Shown piece by piece: positions 17,677-27,097 of a DNA stretch of 64,000 nucleotides (position 1 is the first letter of the stretch; every line of letters begins with the position of its first letter). Source of the DNA: Actinomadura mexicana (GTDB lineage: Bacteria > Actinomycetota > Actinomycetes > Streptosporangiales > Streptosporangiaceae); the NCBI RefSeq assembly GCF_900188105.1, contig NZ_FZNP01000009.1, positions 1 to 64,000 of the forward strand. The letters are read 5' to 3'. Under the pieces are notes generated by a model, which was given only the letters and a program-made list of their open reading frames with translations, was not told where the DNA came from and did not search any database. The translations under genes and the position numbers were made by a program.

Positions 17677-18291
17677 ATGGCGACGGAGACCTCCGCCACG
17701 GGACGGACCGCCGAGCGGGACGCGCCCCGGGGCGGGAGCCCTCCCGGACCCCCCGCCGACGGCGCCCTCACCGAGATCGCGACCGCGCTGTTCCATCTGC
17801 GCCGCGTGTGGGCCAAGCCCGACCTCGTCAAGCGCGTCCGCGCCCAGACGTCCGCCGCCACGGACGGGCGCCCGCTGCAACTGTCGAACCTGATGGTGGT
17901 GAACGCGGTCGCCGCCCTCACCGCCTGCGAACGCCCGGACGCATGCTCCTGCGAGGTCACGGTCGGCGCGGTCGCGGAACGGCTGGAGATCGACCCGTCC
18001 ACGGCGAGCCGCCTCGTCGGGCACGCCATCGACGCCGGCCTGGTGTCCCGGCGTCCCTCCCCCGTCGACGCGCGCCGCGCCAACCTCGGCCTGACCGAGC
18101 CCGGGCGGCGCGTCAAGCAGGTCGCCGACCGGTTCCGCCGCGCCTACCTCGACGACCTGATGACCGACTGGTCGGAGCGGGAGCGCACCGAGTTCGCGCG
18201 GCTGCTCACCCGCTTCGCCGACGCCGCCGTCCGGGCACCGATGTACCCGGACGGCATCGACCGCATCTTCGAAGAGGCCGCCGCCGACTGA
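17677..18291 (+). CDS. MarR family transcriptional regulator
   Basis: The 204-residue protein has a disordered head of about 30 residues and a MarR winged-helix domain: VGAVAERLEIDPSTASRLVGHAIDAGLVSRRPSPVDARRANLGLTEPG is the classic HTH plus wing. Helices before and after form the dimer. A cysteine cluster (CERPDACSCEVT, about residues 85-96) precedes the HTH and could sense oxidants or metal; this is inference from the residues only. The ATG at 17677 follows GGAG. An operator-like palindrome is upstream. The convergent SHOCT gene follows. Confidence 0.9.
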   Translation: MATETSATGRTAERDAPRGGSPPGPPADGALTEIATALFHLRRVWAKPDLVKRVRAQTSAATDGRPLQLSNLMVVNAVAALTACERPDACSCEVTVGAVAERLEIDPSTASRLVGHAIDAGLVSRRPSPVDARRANLGLTEPGRRVKQVADRFRRAYLDDLMTDWSERERTEFARLLTRFADAAVRAPMYPDGIDRIFEEAAAD

Positions 18292-18310
18292 CCGGGGCGA
18301 TCGCCCTCCC

Positions 18311-18328
18311 GGGGAGCGCGCGCTCCCC
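18311..18328. terminator. Palindromic hairpin between convergent genes
   Basis: GGGGAGCGCGCGCTCCCC is a perfect 18-bp palindrome between the MarR and SHOCT stop codons. It could act as a bidirectional terminator. Confidence 0.6.
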
Positions 18329-18333
18329 CAGTG

Positions 18334-18630
18334 TCAGTCGCTGTTGCGGAGGGCGGCCATGCGCGCGTGGTACTCGTCCTCGTCGATGTCGCCCCGGGCG
18401 TACCGCTCGGCGAGCACCGAACGCGCCTTGGTCATCGGGTCGGCCGCCGCCCTGGCCGCCGCGGCGCCGTCGTTCATGCGGCGGCGGATGAGGTAGAAGG
18501 CGGTGCCGAGCACGGCCAGCCAGAACAGGCCGAACGTGATCGGGAAGACCGGCCAGAACGCGGGTGCGTCCCCGTCGTGCCAGCCGCCCGGGTGCATCGC
18601 GGCCGCCTGCGTCGCCAACGTCGTCCACAT
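18334..18630 (-). CDS. SHOCT domain membrane protein
   Basis: The 98-residue protein has one transmembrane helix (PITFGLFWLAVLGTAFYLIRR, about 30-50) and a C-terminal SHOCT motif (LAERYARGDIDEDEYHARMAAL). SHOCT modules are short helical pairs thought to mediate oligomerisation. No enzymatic role is expected. The histidine-containing N-terminus (MHPGGWHDGD) would be outside. The gene lies upstream of the mycosin-like gene on the opposite side of a short gap and seems independently transcribed. Confidence 0.88.
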   Translation of the reverse strand: MWTTLATQAAAMHPGGWHDGDAPAFWPVFPITFGLFWLAVLGTAFYLIRRRMNDGAAAARAAADPMTKARSVLAERYARGDIDEDEYHARMAALRNSD

Positions 18631-18738
18631 GGTTCATCGACCTTCCTGTGTTCGGATGAGTCGATGCTCGGCGAGAGGTATGGGGGGCCGCATCGTCCGG
18701 CCGGAGGCACTCGCGCTACGCCCGCCGGAGTACCGCGC

Positions 18739-20910
18739 TCACCACCAGGGCGGCCGGTACTCCTCGTCGTCGCCGGGCCCCGGCCGCCGCGAGTGCCGTC
18801 CGCGCGGCTCGCCGTCGGCCGGATCCGGCGGCGGGACGGGCCCTTCCGGCGGTTCGGTGCCGCCCAGGCCGGACGGCGGGACGTCGGGGAACGCGTCGGC
18901 CGGCCCCTCGTCCGCGTGGGGTACGGGCGGGTGCGGCGGCTCGTCCGGCGGTTCCGGGGGTACCCCGGCGAGCGGAGCCGTCGTGCCGGGCTCGGGCAGG
19001 TCCGGAGCTTCCAGGGCGCCGCGGCGGAAGGCGTTCCACTCGTCGTCGTCGAGGACGGACGGCTCGTCCCGCGCCGCCCCGTTGAGGCCGGCGCCGTTGT
19101 GCCCGTTCCCGTTGAGGGCGTCGTGCCCGTTGAGGGCGTCGTGCCCGTTGAGGGCGTCGGTTCCGTTGAGGGCGTCGTGCCCGTTGCGCGCCCCGGGCCC
19201 GCCCGCGTTGAACTCGCCGGGAACGAACGGGCGCAGCTCGCTCGGCATGATCGGGGGCTGCTTCGGCTCGTTGGGGGGCGGCAGCCGCCCGTCCCAGCCG
19301 GACGGCGGCGCGGGCTCGGCGAAACCGGGGGCCGGCGGCGTGAACGCGGCGGGGCCGGGCTGCGGCACGTCCCAGAGCGGGGCGGCCTGCGGCATGGCGC
19401 CCGGCAGCGGAGGCTCCTCGATGACGGCGGGTCCCGGGTGGACCTCGTTGTTCTGGAAGAGCGGCGCGTTGACCGGCGCGACCACGGGCGCCGCGTACGT
19501 CTCGGCGGGGGCCGCGGGCACGTCGGCCGCGGATTCGCGCGGCGCGGCCGGGGCGGACGGCAGGCCGTAGTCGGCGACGGCGTCGGTGTCCCCGGCGTCC
19601 TCCTCGGGCCGCCGCCGCTGGCGCCATCCGAGCACGAGCCCGAGGACCACCAGCAGCCCTCCGCCGCCGAGGACGATCGGGAACAGCACGCCGGAGTCGC
19701 GGCCGGGCGCCTGCGCGGCCGGCTGCGGCGTCGCGGCCGGCGGCGGCGTCTCCACCGGCCCGCTGGAGGTCTTGTTGATCTCGTTGGCGGCGACGAGGGT
19801 GCGGACGGCGTCGACCGTCCCGTGGCATTCGGGCGACCCGGTGGGGTGCGCGGCGCGGGCCGGCGACCCCTGCAGGAGAGCCCGCCTGACCTCCTCGGGG
19901 GTCAGCCTCGGGTAGCGGGAGCGGACGAGCGCGGCGACCCCGGCCACCATCGCGGACGAGGCGCTGGTGCCCGTCCCGACCACGTAGCCGTTGCTGGCGT
20001 CCGCGCTGACGACCTCGACGCCGGGCGCGCACACGGCGGCGCCCGAGCGCCGGTTGCTGTCCTTCCAGAGGCGCAGGCGGCGGTCGAGCGCGCCGACGGC
20101 GATCACGCCCGGGTAGGCGGCGGGGAAGTTCCTGCGGTTCGCTCCGGAGCCGTCGTTGCCGGCGGAGGCGATGAGCACGACGCCCTTGGAGAGCGCGTAC
20201 CGGATCGCCTTCTCCTGCGAGGGCGTGCCGTTGTAGGACTGGCGGCCGCCCCCCAGCGACATGTTGATGATCCCGGCGCCGTGGTCGACGGCGTACCGGA
20301 TGCCCTGGGCCACCGCGTCGCGGTCGCCGCCGGCGCCGGACTGCTGCCCGTTGTCGCGGCGCAGCGGGTCGTCGTTCTCCAGCGTGACGCGGATGGAAAG
20401 GACGTTGCTGAGCGGCGCGACGCCCATCATGCCCTGCGACAGCCCGGGCCCGTGGCCGTGGCCCGCGATGATGCTGGCCATGGACGTCCCGTGCAGGCCC
20501 CAGTAGCGGCTGCCCGGACGGCGGACGCCGCCGGTCAGGTCGGGGCCGGTGACGACCCGCCCGGTGAGGTCGGGGTGCCGCCGGTCGACGCCGGTGTCGA
20601 GGACGGCGACCGTGACGCCGCGTCCCCTGGAGTACCGCCACGCCTTCTGGGCGCGCAGGACGTCGAGGTGCCACTCGCGGGAACGGATCTGGTCGGTCGG
20701 GGCGTGCAGCAGCGGCCCGGCCACGGCGCCGGCCGACGCCCCGCGAACGGTCTGGCCGTTCGCCGGAGTTCCGGAGACGATCGCCGCGGGCACCGCCACG
20801 GCGGCGCCGAGCGTGAGGGCGGCGAGGGCCGCGGTCGTCCGGGCGCCTGGCCGGAGCGACGGCACGGCCGGTCGGGCTTGCGCCGGACGGCGCCGACCGG
20901 CTTCGGACAC
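18739..20910 (-). CDS. Mycosin-like (type VII secretion) S8 serine protease with long cytoplasmic tail
   Basis: The 723-residue membrane-bound subtilase has a signal/anchor segment (about 25-47), a protease domain (about 60-375) and a transmembrane helix (VLFPIVLGGGGLLVVLGLVLGW, about 405-428). The catalytic triad is Asp in VLDTGVD, His in GLHGTSMAS and Ser in GTSASSAMVAG. MycP enzymes are part of ESX/type VII machinery. What is unusual is a tail of about 290 residues after the helix, rich in proline and carrying NGHDAL repeats (DNA 19090-19180). No ecc genes are in the window, so it is an orphan or works with a system elsewhere. The GTG start follows GAGGGAGGGG. Confidence 0.88.
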   Translation of the reverse strand: MSEAGRRRPAQARPAVPSLRPGARTTAALAALTLGAAVAVPAAIVSGTPANGQTVRGASAGAVAGPLLHAPTDQIRSREWHLDVLRAQKAWRYSRGRGVTVAVLDTGVDRRHPDLTGRVVTGPDLTGGVRRPGSRYWGLHGTSMASIIAGHGHGPGLSQGMMGVAPLSNVLSIRVTLENDDPLRRDNGQQSGAGGDRDAVAQGIRYAVDHGAGIINMSLGGGRQSYNGTPSQEKAIRYALSKGVVLIASAGNDGSGANRRNFPAAYPGVIAVGALDRRLRLWKDSNRRSGAAVCAPGVEVVSADASNGYVVGTGTSASSAMVAGVAALVRSRYPRLTPEEVRRALLQGSPARAAHPTGSPECHGTVDAVRTLVAANEINKTSSGPVETPPPAATPQPAAQAPGRDSGVLFPIVLGGGGLLVVLGLVLGWRQRRRPEEDAGDTDAVADYGLPSAPAAPRESAADVPAAPAETYAAPVVAPVNAPLFQNNEVHPGPAVIEEPPLPGAMPQAAPLWDVPQPGPAAFTPPAPGFAEPAPPSGWDGRLPPPNEPKQPPIMPSELRPFVPGEFNAGGPGARNGHDALNGTDALNGHDALNGHDALNGNGHNGAGLNGAARDEPSVLDDDEWNAFRRGALEAPDLPEPGTTAPLAGVPPEPPDEPPHPPVPHADEGPADAFPDVPPSGLGGTEPPEGPVPPPDPADGEPRGRHSRRPGPGDDEEYRPPWW

Positions 20911-21100
20911 GCCGCCCCTCCCTCTGGCTGACCACCGTGCTCCACGGCGGGTGACATTCTGCCACGCGAACCGCCCCTGGCCCGGGCACTCGGCACATTA
21001 GGGCACGGCCCCGGACAGCGCGGATCTTCCCGGCTCAGCCTTCCGTACTCACGGGTAATCAAACCGGGCACGGCATGCTAACCCGTACGCGCCGTCCAGG

Positions 21101-22765
21101 TCACTGTGATCCTGCACCCGTCAGAGCCCTGACCGACAGGTCGTCGTAGCGGTCCCGGTCGGCCTTCTCCCGTCCGGCGAAGGTCCCGGCGACCGCGCAC
21201 GCGAACCCGATCGGGATCGACACGAGGCCCGGGTTCTCCAGCGGGAACAGGTGGAAGTCGACGCCCGCGGGGAACAGCGACAGGCTCACCCCCGTCACCG
21301 GATCGACCTTGCCGGACACGACGGGTGAGAAGACGACCAGCGCCAGCGACGCGACGAGGCCGCCGTAGATGCCCGCGACGACCCCCGCGGAGTTGAACCT
21401 CCGCCAGAACAGCGACAGCACGATCGCCGGGACGTTCGCCGAGGCGGCCATCGCGAACGCCAGCGCCACCAGGAACGCCACGTTCAGGTCGCGGGCGACC
21501 ACCGCCAGGACGATCGCCAGCGATCCGACGAGGAACGAGGCGAACCGCGCGACCGCGACCTCCTGCGACTCGCGCGGGCGGCCGAGCATCAGCACCTGGC
21601 CGAAGTAGTCGTGCGCCAGCGACGTCGACGACGCCAGCACCAGCCCGGACACCACCGCGAGGATCGTCGCGAACGCCACCGCCCCGATGAACGCCAGCAG
21701 GACGTCCCCGCCGGCCCGTCCACCGACGTGCTCCCCGACGGCCTGTGCCAGCTGCGGCACCGCGGTGTTGCCCGAAGGGTCCTGCGCGACGATCGCGGAC
21801 CGTCCCACCAGGGCCGCCGCGCCGAAGCCGAGCGCGAGCGTCATCAGGTAGAAGACGCCGACGAGGCCGATCGCCCACGACACCGACGTGCGCGCGGCGC
21901 GCCCGTCCGGGACGGCGAAGAACCGCGCGACGACATGCGGCAGGCCCGCCGTGCCGAGCACGAGGGCGAGCGCGAGGCTGATGAAGTCGAGTTTGTTGAC
22001 CGCGGTCCGGTAGGCGTCGCCCGGGACGTCCCGCCCGTACTGGAGCCCGGGCCGCAGGAACGCCCCGCCCTTCCCGCTCGCGTCGGCGGCCGACCCGAGC
22101 ATCGCGCCGGCGTCGAACCCGAACCTGCCGAGCACCAGCGCCGTCAGCACCACCGCCCCGGCCATCAGCAGCCCGGTCTTGATGATCTGCACCCAGGTCG
22201 TGGCCTTCATCCCGCCGAACGCCACGTAGAGGATCATCAGCGCGCCCACCGCGACGATCGTGACGGTCTTCGCGGTGCCCGCGCCCATCCCGAGGAACCG
22301 CTCGCCGCGATGGATGCCGAGCAGCAGCGACACCAGCGCCCCGGCCCCGACCATCTGCGCGAGCAGGTAGAACACCGACACGGTCACGGTGGACACGGCC
22401 GCGGCCCGCCGCACCGGCGCCTGCCGCCGCACCCGGCGCACCAGCACGTCCCCCATCGTGAACCGGCCCGCGTTGCGGACCATCTCGACCAGCAGCAGCG
22501 CGAGCAGCCACGCCACCAGGAACCCGATCGAGTACAGGAACCCGTCGTACCCGTTCAGCGCGATGATCCCGGCGATGCCGAGGAACGAGGCCGCCGACAT
22601 GTAGTCGCCGGCGAGCGCGACCCCGTTCTGCGGGCCGGTGAACGTCCGCCCGCCCGCGTAGAAGTCGTCGGCGCCGCGCGTGGTCGCCCGCGCCCGCACC
22701 GTGATGGCCAGCGTGATCAGGATGAACGCCAGGAACAGCCCGAACGTCAGCGCGCGCCCCGTCAC
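21101..22765 (-). CDS. Sodium/solute symporter, ActP (cation/acetate) type
   Basis: The 554-residue membrane protein has about 13 transmembrane helices of the SSS family: ADDFYAGGRTFTGPQNGVALAGDYMSAASFLG near the N-terminus is typical of ActP-like acetate or short monocarboxylate carriers. The GTG at 22765 overlaps the stop codon of the upstream DUF485 gene by four bases, the classic yjcH-actP arrangement, which strongly supports the start. The longer upstream frame in this phase is spurious. Substrate is inferred from the family and partner. The open gap before the mycosin gene (20911-21100) contains no other gene. Confidence 0.9.
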   Translation of the reverse strand: MTGRALTFGLFLAFILITLAITVRARATTRGADDFYAGGRTFTGPQNGVALAGDYMSAASFLGIAGIIALNGYDGFLYSIGFLVAWLLALLLVEMVRNAGRFTMGDVLVRRVRRQAPVRRAAAVSTVTVSVFYLLAQMVGAGALVSLLLGIHRGERFLGMGAGTAKTVTIVAVGALMILYVAFGGMKATTWVQIIKTGLLMAGAVVLTALVLGRFGFDAGAMLGSAADASGKGGAFLRPGLQYGRDVPGDAYRTAVNKLDFISLALALVLGTAGLPHVVARFFAVPDGRAARTSVSWAIGLVGVFYLMTLALGFGAAALVGRSAIVAQDPSGNTAVPQLAQAVGEHVGGRAGGDVLLAFIGAVAFATILAVVSGLVLASSTSLAHDYFGQVLMLGRPRESQEVAVARFASFLVGSLAIVLAVVARDLNVAFLVALAFAMAASANVPAIVLSLFWRRFNSAGVVAGIYGGLVASLALVVFSPVVSGKVDPVTGVSLSLFPAGVDFHLFPLENPGLVSIPIGFACAVAGTFAGREKADRDRYDDLSVRALTGAGSQ

Positions 22766-23049
22766 CGAAGTTCCCCGGCCAGCGGATCCAGCCTCCGGCG
22801 CGCGTAGACCAGGTATCCCAGGGTCAGCGCGAACGTCGAGACGAACTGCAGCAGCCCGAGCAGCAGCGCGACGTTGACGTGCCCGGCTACCGTCCGCGCC
22901 ATGAACCCGCGCGCGAAGGCGGCCAGCCCGACGAACACGAGATACCACCCGAGGAACCCGGCCGTGACCACGACCGCCGCCCGCCGGAACCGCCTCCGCA
23001 ACAGCAGGAACCTCTCATGGCCCGCAACGGGCGCTAGTCCCCCCGTCAT
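22762..23049 (-). CDS. DUF485 (YjcH-like) membrane protein
   Basis: The 95-residue protein has two transmembrane helices (VVVTAGFLGWYLVFVGLAAFA and VALLLGLLQFVSTFALTLGYLVYA), the DUF485 signature. It is encoded immediately before the ActP-type symporter with a GTGA overlap, so the two are translationally coupled. Its role is probably accessory to the carrier. Confidence 0.9.
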   Translation of the reverse strand: MTGGLAPVAGHERFLLLRRRFRRAAVVVTAGFLGWYLVFVGLAAFARGFMARTVAGHVNVALLLGLLQFVSTFALTLGYLVYARRRLDPLAGELR

Positions 23050-23256
23050 CCGGTCTCCCCCTGCCCGCTCGTCACTCTCCGCGTCCTTTCGGTCGCCCTA
23101 TGAGAGCAAAGATTCGCAGGCCGCAAGCACCGTTTGACGAGATCCGCATGGCGGCGGCCGGAGACGGCCAACCCTTCGCCGAGGTGGAGAAGCGACCGCG
23201 ACCGCCCAGGTCAGGCGGGAGTGAACGGCATCCTCGCGCCCTTCCGGGGGCGAGGG

Positions 23257-23541
23257 TCAGCGTTCGTAGCGGCGATGGCCGCGCCTGCCCCTGAGAGCTG
23301 CGACGATCGCGACGCCGAGCATCGCCAGGCCGACCTGGAAGACCAGTTCGATCCAGTCGATCCCGTTCGTCGTGGCCACGCCGACCTTCTGCGCGATGGC
23401 CGTCCCGATGAGCGCGGCGACGATTCCGACGATCACGGTCATGATGACGCCGATGGGCTGGCGGCCGGGCAGCAGCAGCCGGCCGAGCACCCCGATGATC
23501 CCACCGATGACGATCGCGGTGATGATGCCTGTGATGTTCAT
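23257..23541 (-). CDS. GlsB/YeaQ/YmgE family stress-response membrane protein
   Basis: The 94-residue protein has three hydrophobic helices with the family pattern GGIIGVLGRLLLPGRQ followed by GVIMTVIVGIVAALIGTAI. Such proteins are called transglycosylase-associated, but no enzymatic activity is established. The basic C-terminus (RGRRGHRRYER) stays inside. It sits between the DUF485/ActP pair and the TetR gene on the same strand, with no sign of coupling. Confidence 0.9.
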   Translation of the reverse strand: MNITGIITAIVIGGIIGVLGRLLLPGRQPIGVIMTVIVGIVAALIGTAIAQKVGVATTNGIDWIELVFQVGLAMLGVAIVAALRGRRGHRRYER

Positions 23542-23572
23542 GTCCTGGTCTGTGCCCGTTACAGCCTGAACG

Positions 23573-24235
23573 TCACCTTTCCCGGCCGTCCCCCATGGAC
23601 CGCAGGTCGTCGAAGGTCAGCGCCGGTCCGCCGAGCTCCTCGGGACGCCCGGCGCGCAGGCCGCCGGCGCGCAGGCCGTCGATGAGCAGGTCGAGATGCC
23701 GGTGCGCCAGCTCCTCGCCCGTCTCCCGTGGCAGCGGGCCGGGCAGCGGGCGCGACAGCCGCACGAGCATCATCCCGACATCGCCGTGCGTGACGTCCGA
23801 ACGCAGGTCGCCGTCCTTCTGGGCGGCGGCGACGAGTTCTCTCACGACGACGACGCCCTCGTCGCGGGTGGCGGCGATCTCCTCGTCGTCGAACGGGATC
23901 CGGTCCAGCAGGACGGGGAAGACGGCGCCGATGCGGATGTCCAGCACGCGGTGCATGTAGCGGACGAGGGCGGCGAAGGCGGTCCGCTCCTCGTCCCGCG
24001 CGCGCTTGACCTCGTCCCGGGTGCGCTCCAGGGCGTCCAGGGCGACGGCCCTCGTCAGCGTCCGCCGGTCGGGAAAGCGCCGGTACAGCGTGGCGATGCC
24101 GGTGCCCGCGCGCCGCGAGATCTCCTCCAGCGGCGCGCCCGGCCCCTGCTCGACGAACACCTCACGGGCGGCGGCGAGGATCCGGTCGCGGTTGTCCCGC
24201 GCGTCGGCCCGCAGCGGCCGCTGCTTCGCACCCAT
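23573..24235 (-). CDS. TetR/AcrR family transcriptional regulator
   Basis: The 220-residue repressor has the TetR HTH at about 10-60 (RILAAAREVFVEQGPGAPLEEISRRAGTGIATLYRRFPDRRTL) and a ligand-binding helical domain after it. The P450 gene lies 80 bases upstream on the same strand and could be its target, although ligand and target cannot be read from sequence. ATG at 24235 begins the MGAKQRPLRADARDNRD head. Confidence 0.93.
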   Translation of the reverse strand: MGAKQRPLRADARDNRDRILAAAREVFVEQGPGAPLEEISRRAGTGIATLYRRFPDRRTLTRAVALDALERTRDEVKRARDEERTAFAALVRYMHRVLDIRIGAVFPVLLDRIPFDDEEIAATRDEGVVVVRELVAAAQKDGDLRSDVTHGDVGMMLVRLSRPLPGPLPRETGEELAHRHLDLLIDGLRAGGLRAGRPEELGGPALTFDDLRSMGDGRER

Positions 24236-24315
24236 GCGCCCACCTTAGTGGAGGCCCGCCCTCCGATTTCCACTGCAACCTCGGCGGCGTCGGGTGGCTG
24301 TCCCGCCTGAGCGGC

Positions 24316-25614
24316 CTACCTCCGCATGACCCGCATCGGAAGGGCCCCGGCAGGACGGAACGTGATCTCCGCCCGGACGGGCACGGCCACGCCCGGCACC
24401 AGGTCGAGCCGGTGCGTCCGGGCGATGGTGGCGAGCACCAGCGTCGCCTCCAGCATCGCGAAACCGGCGCCCACGCAGATGCGGCGCCCGCCGCCGAACG
24501 GCAGATACGCGTACCGGGGATGTTTCTGCTCCCCCATGAACCGCTCCGGCTGGAAACCCTCCGGATTGGGCCAGACCTCGGCGTTCCGATGGATCAGATA
24601 CGGCGGCACGGCGATCGTCGAACCGGCCGGCACCCGCACTCCGGCGACCTCGTCGTCCTCCAGCGCGTCGCGCTCGATGGTCCACGCAGGCGGGTAGAGC
24701 CGCATCGCCTCCGACAGGACGGCCTTCGTCCACGGCAGCCGGTCGAGGTCCCCGGCCTTCGGCTCCCCGCCGCCGAGAACCTCGTCCACCTCGTCCTCCA
24801 GGCGGTCTCTGGCCGCCGGATACTTCGACAGGAGCATGAACGTCCAGGCGAGCGAAGCCGCAGTGGTCTCGTGCCCGGCCAGCAACAGGGTCAGGACCTC
24901 GTCACGCAGCTCCGCCTCGTCGAACTGACCGCTCTCCTTGAGGAGATGCAGCAGTTCGCCACCGGACGAGCCCTGCACGACCCGCCGGACCATGCCGTCG
25001 AGGTGCTTCAGAGCGCCCCCGAGCCCCGGTACCCGCCGATATATGCCGCGCTTCGCGGTCGCCCCGGGCAAGAAGGTCCCAACTACCGCACCCCTTTGGA
25101 GGGCCTCGAGCGCCCGCCCCGTCTTCTCGGCCTCCCCTTCGAGCTCGCTGCCGAACAACGCCCGTCCCACGATGCCCAACGTGAGCCGCCGGAGTTCCCC
25201 CGCCGCGTCCAGCGCGACCCCGTCGGGCCACCGTCCGGCGGATCGAGCCGCCGTATCGACCATCTGCGACGCGAACCCGACGACGTGCCGCTGCGCGAAC
25301 ACCGGCTGCACCACCCGCCGGTGCTGCCGCCACGTCCCGCCTTCACTGGTGAGGAGCCCGTCTCCGAGTACGGCCCGGAGCGGCCGATACGTGAACGCCT
25401 TCACGTAGTTGTCCTGGTTGGCGACGAGGACCCGCTCGGCGTGCTCGGGACGCGACAACAGGAAGAACGCCCGGTTCCTTCCGAACGGCACCCGCACGGC
25501 GTCCCCGTAGCGTCTGGCGAGGGCTCCGTAGGTGTCGAGCGGGCTCCGGGCCATCCGCCCCCACCATCGAACAGCCTCGACCGCCCCCGGCCCCCGCACA
25601 CCCCGTCCGTCCAT
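24316..25614 (-). CDS. Cytochrome P450
   Basis: The 432-residue haem monooxygenase has the C-helix WRQHRR, I-helix AGHETTAASLAW, K-helix ExxR in SEAMRLYPP, and the haem-thiolate loop FGGGRRICVGAGFA with the cysteine ligand. The sequence resembles the CYP4/CYP102-like clade of bacterial fatty-acid or terpenoid hydroxylases more than the CYP105 type. No ferredoxin is adjacent, so electrons must come from another locus. The substrate is unknown. The TetR gene lies downstream on the same strand, and a serine hydrolase is divergent. Confidence 0.95.
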   Translation of the reverse strand: MDGRGVRGPGAVEAVRWWGRMARSPLDTYGALARRYGDAVRVPFGRNRAFFLLSRPEHAERVLVANQDNYVKAFTYRPLRAVLGDGLLTSEGGTWRQHRRVVQPVFAQRHVVGFASQMVDTAARSAGRWPDGVALDAAGELRRLTLGIVGRALFGSELEGEAEKTGRALEALQRGAVVGTFLPGATAKRGIYRRVPGLGGALKHLDGMVRRVVQGSSGGELLHLLKESGQFDEAELRDEVLTLLLAGHETTAASLAWTFMLLSKYPAARDRLEDEVDEVLGGGEPKAGDLDRLPWTKAVLSEAMRLYPPAWTIERDALEDDEVAGVRVPAGSTIAVPPYLIHRNAEVWPNPEGFQPERFMGEQKHPRYAYLPFGGGRRICVGAGFAMLEATLVLATIARTHRLDLVPGVAVPVRAEITFRPAGALPMRVMRR

Positions 25615-25740
25615 GCCTCAACCGTAAGAACCGTCCCAGCCCACGACAACCCACCGCTCTTCGCTACCCATCACGGGTGAGGGCACGGATGGCTCACACG
25701 CTGGATGTGCGCTCTGCCCGCCGCTCCCTATCGTCCGAGC

Positions 25741-26880
25741 ATGATCACAAGAAACCTGGTGCCCCGCGGCGCGGCCGCCGTCGTCCTGGCCCTGGCGGTC
25801 GGGGTCTCGGCCGTCCCGGCGAACGCGGCCACGCCCGGCCCCGCCGACCTGCGGCAGGTGGTGGAAAGCCTGAGCGGTCCGGACGGCGCTCCGGGGGCGC
25901 TGGCGCAGGTCCACGACCGGCACGGCCGTCTGACGGCCACCAGCGGAGTCGCCGACGTCCGGACGAACACACCGGTCGACCCCCGAAGCCGCTTCCGGAT
26001 CGGCAGCCTGACGAAGCCGTTCACCGCCACCGTCGTCCTCCAGCTCGTCGGCGAAGGCCGCATCGAGCTGGACGCTCCCGTGGAGCGGTACCTGCCCGGC
26101 GTGGTTCGCGGCGCGGACAACGACGGGCGGCAGATCACCGTCCGCCAGCTGCTCCAGCACACCAGCGGGCTGCCGGACGTCCTGGACCACATGTCGCCGC
26201 TGGAGGTGCTCAAAGACCCGCTCCGGCACTGGGAGGCCCGCGAACTGGTGGACATCGCCCTGCCGCATCCGCGGGAGTTCGAACCCGGCAAGGGCTGGGG
26301 ATACTCCAACACCAACTACCTCCTGGCCGGGATGATCATCGAGAGCGTCACGGGACGCCCCTACGGCGGGGAGATCCGCCGGCGCGTCATCCGTCCCCTC
26401 GGACTGCACGACACCTTCGTCCCGACGGACGCCCCCGGCATCCCGGGCCCGCACCCCCGCGGCTACGTCCGGCCGCAGTCCGAGCTGGTGGACATCACCC
26501 GCCTCAACCCGACCGTCGGCGGAGCCGCCGGCGGCATGATCTCCAGCGCCCCGGACCTCAACCGCTTCCTGGCGGCCGTCCTCCGAGGGCGCCTGCTGAA
26601 GCCGGCGCAGCTGCGGGAGATGCTGACCGCCCGCCCCACGGGCCGCACCTCAGGCTCCAAGTACGGCCTGGGACTGGAGTGGACCCCCTTCAAGGGCTCG
26701 CCCACCTGCGAGGACGGCTTCTGGAGTCACGACGGCGACATGCTCGGCTTCAGCGTCCGCACAGGCGCCACCACGCACGGTCGGCAGGCGACCGTCATGG
26801 TCAACCTCAACCCGGGCGGCGGCCCCGCCCTGGACGAGGCCATGAAGGCCGCCCTCCCGGACGCCCTGTGCGGCACCTGA
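25741..26880 (+). CDS. Secreted serine hydrolase, class C beta-lactamase/DD-peptidase fold
   Basis: The 379-residue protein has a signal peptide (about 1-30, ending PANAA) and the penicillin-recognising motifs SLTK (nucleophile serine), YSN and HDG. It may be a D-alanyl-D-alanine carboxypeptidase, beta-lactamase or esterase; sequence alone does not decide. The ATG at 25741 has no Shine-Dalgarno sequence, but TATCGT ends six bases before it, so the message may be leaderless. An upstream GTG at 25705 is possible but would disturb the signal peptide. It is divergent from the P450 gene. Confidence 0.88.
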   Translation: MITRNLVPRGAAAVVLALAVGVSAVPANAATPGPADLRQVVESLSGPDGAPGALAQVHDRHGRLTATSGVADVRTNTPVDPRSRFRIGSLTKPFTATVVLQLVGEGRIELDAPVERYLPGVVRGADNDGRQITVRQLLQHTSGLPDVLDHMSPLEVLKDPLRHWEARELVDIALPHPREFEPGKGWGYSNTNYLLAGMIIESVTGRPYGGEIRRRVIRPLGLHDTFVPTDAPGIPGPHPRGYVRPQSELVDITRLNPTVGGAAGGMISSAPDLNRFLAAVLRGRLLKPAQLREMLTARPTGRTSGSKYGLGLEWTPFKGSPTCEDGFWSHDGDMLGFSVRTGATTHGRQATVMVNLNPGGGPALDEAMKAALPDALCGT

Positions 26881-26921
26881 CCCGCTCACCCGGGGCATGA
26901 CGCTACATACAGTGAACATCA

Positions 26922-26938
26922 GCGTTGACTCTCAACGC
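26922..26938. repeat. Short perfect inverted repeat after serine hydrolase gene
   Basis: GCGTTGA, three bases, TCAACGC. It lies 42 bases after the hydrolase stop and 160 before the inhibitor gene. It could be a weak terminator or an operator for the downstream gene. Confidence 0.5.
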
Positions 26939-27097
26939 CTACCAGGAAGGGCCCACGGCGGCACCCGGTAACAGTCAGTAGCAGCGACCACATAAGGCCA
27001 TCAACACACACTGACACGTGATAACTCTCCGTGTAAATCTTGTCGCGCGGCGTCACCGACGCCGCAAACCACGCCATACGAAACGGAGAGCCCCCCG

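Noticed and set aside
18739..20910. Complete ESX (type VII) secretion locus
   Set aside because: Only the mycosin is present; no eccB, eccC, eccD, eccE or WXG100 genes are seen on either side.
23257..26880. Biosynthetic gene cluster around the P450
   Set aside because: Only a TetR and a P450 are adjacent; no core synthase, ferredoxin or resistance gene supports a cluster.
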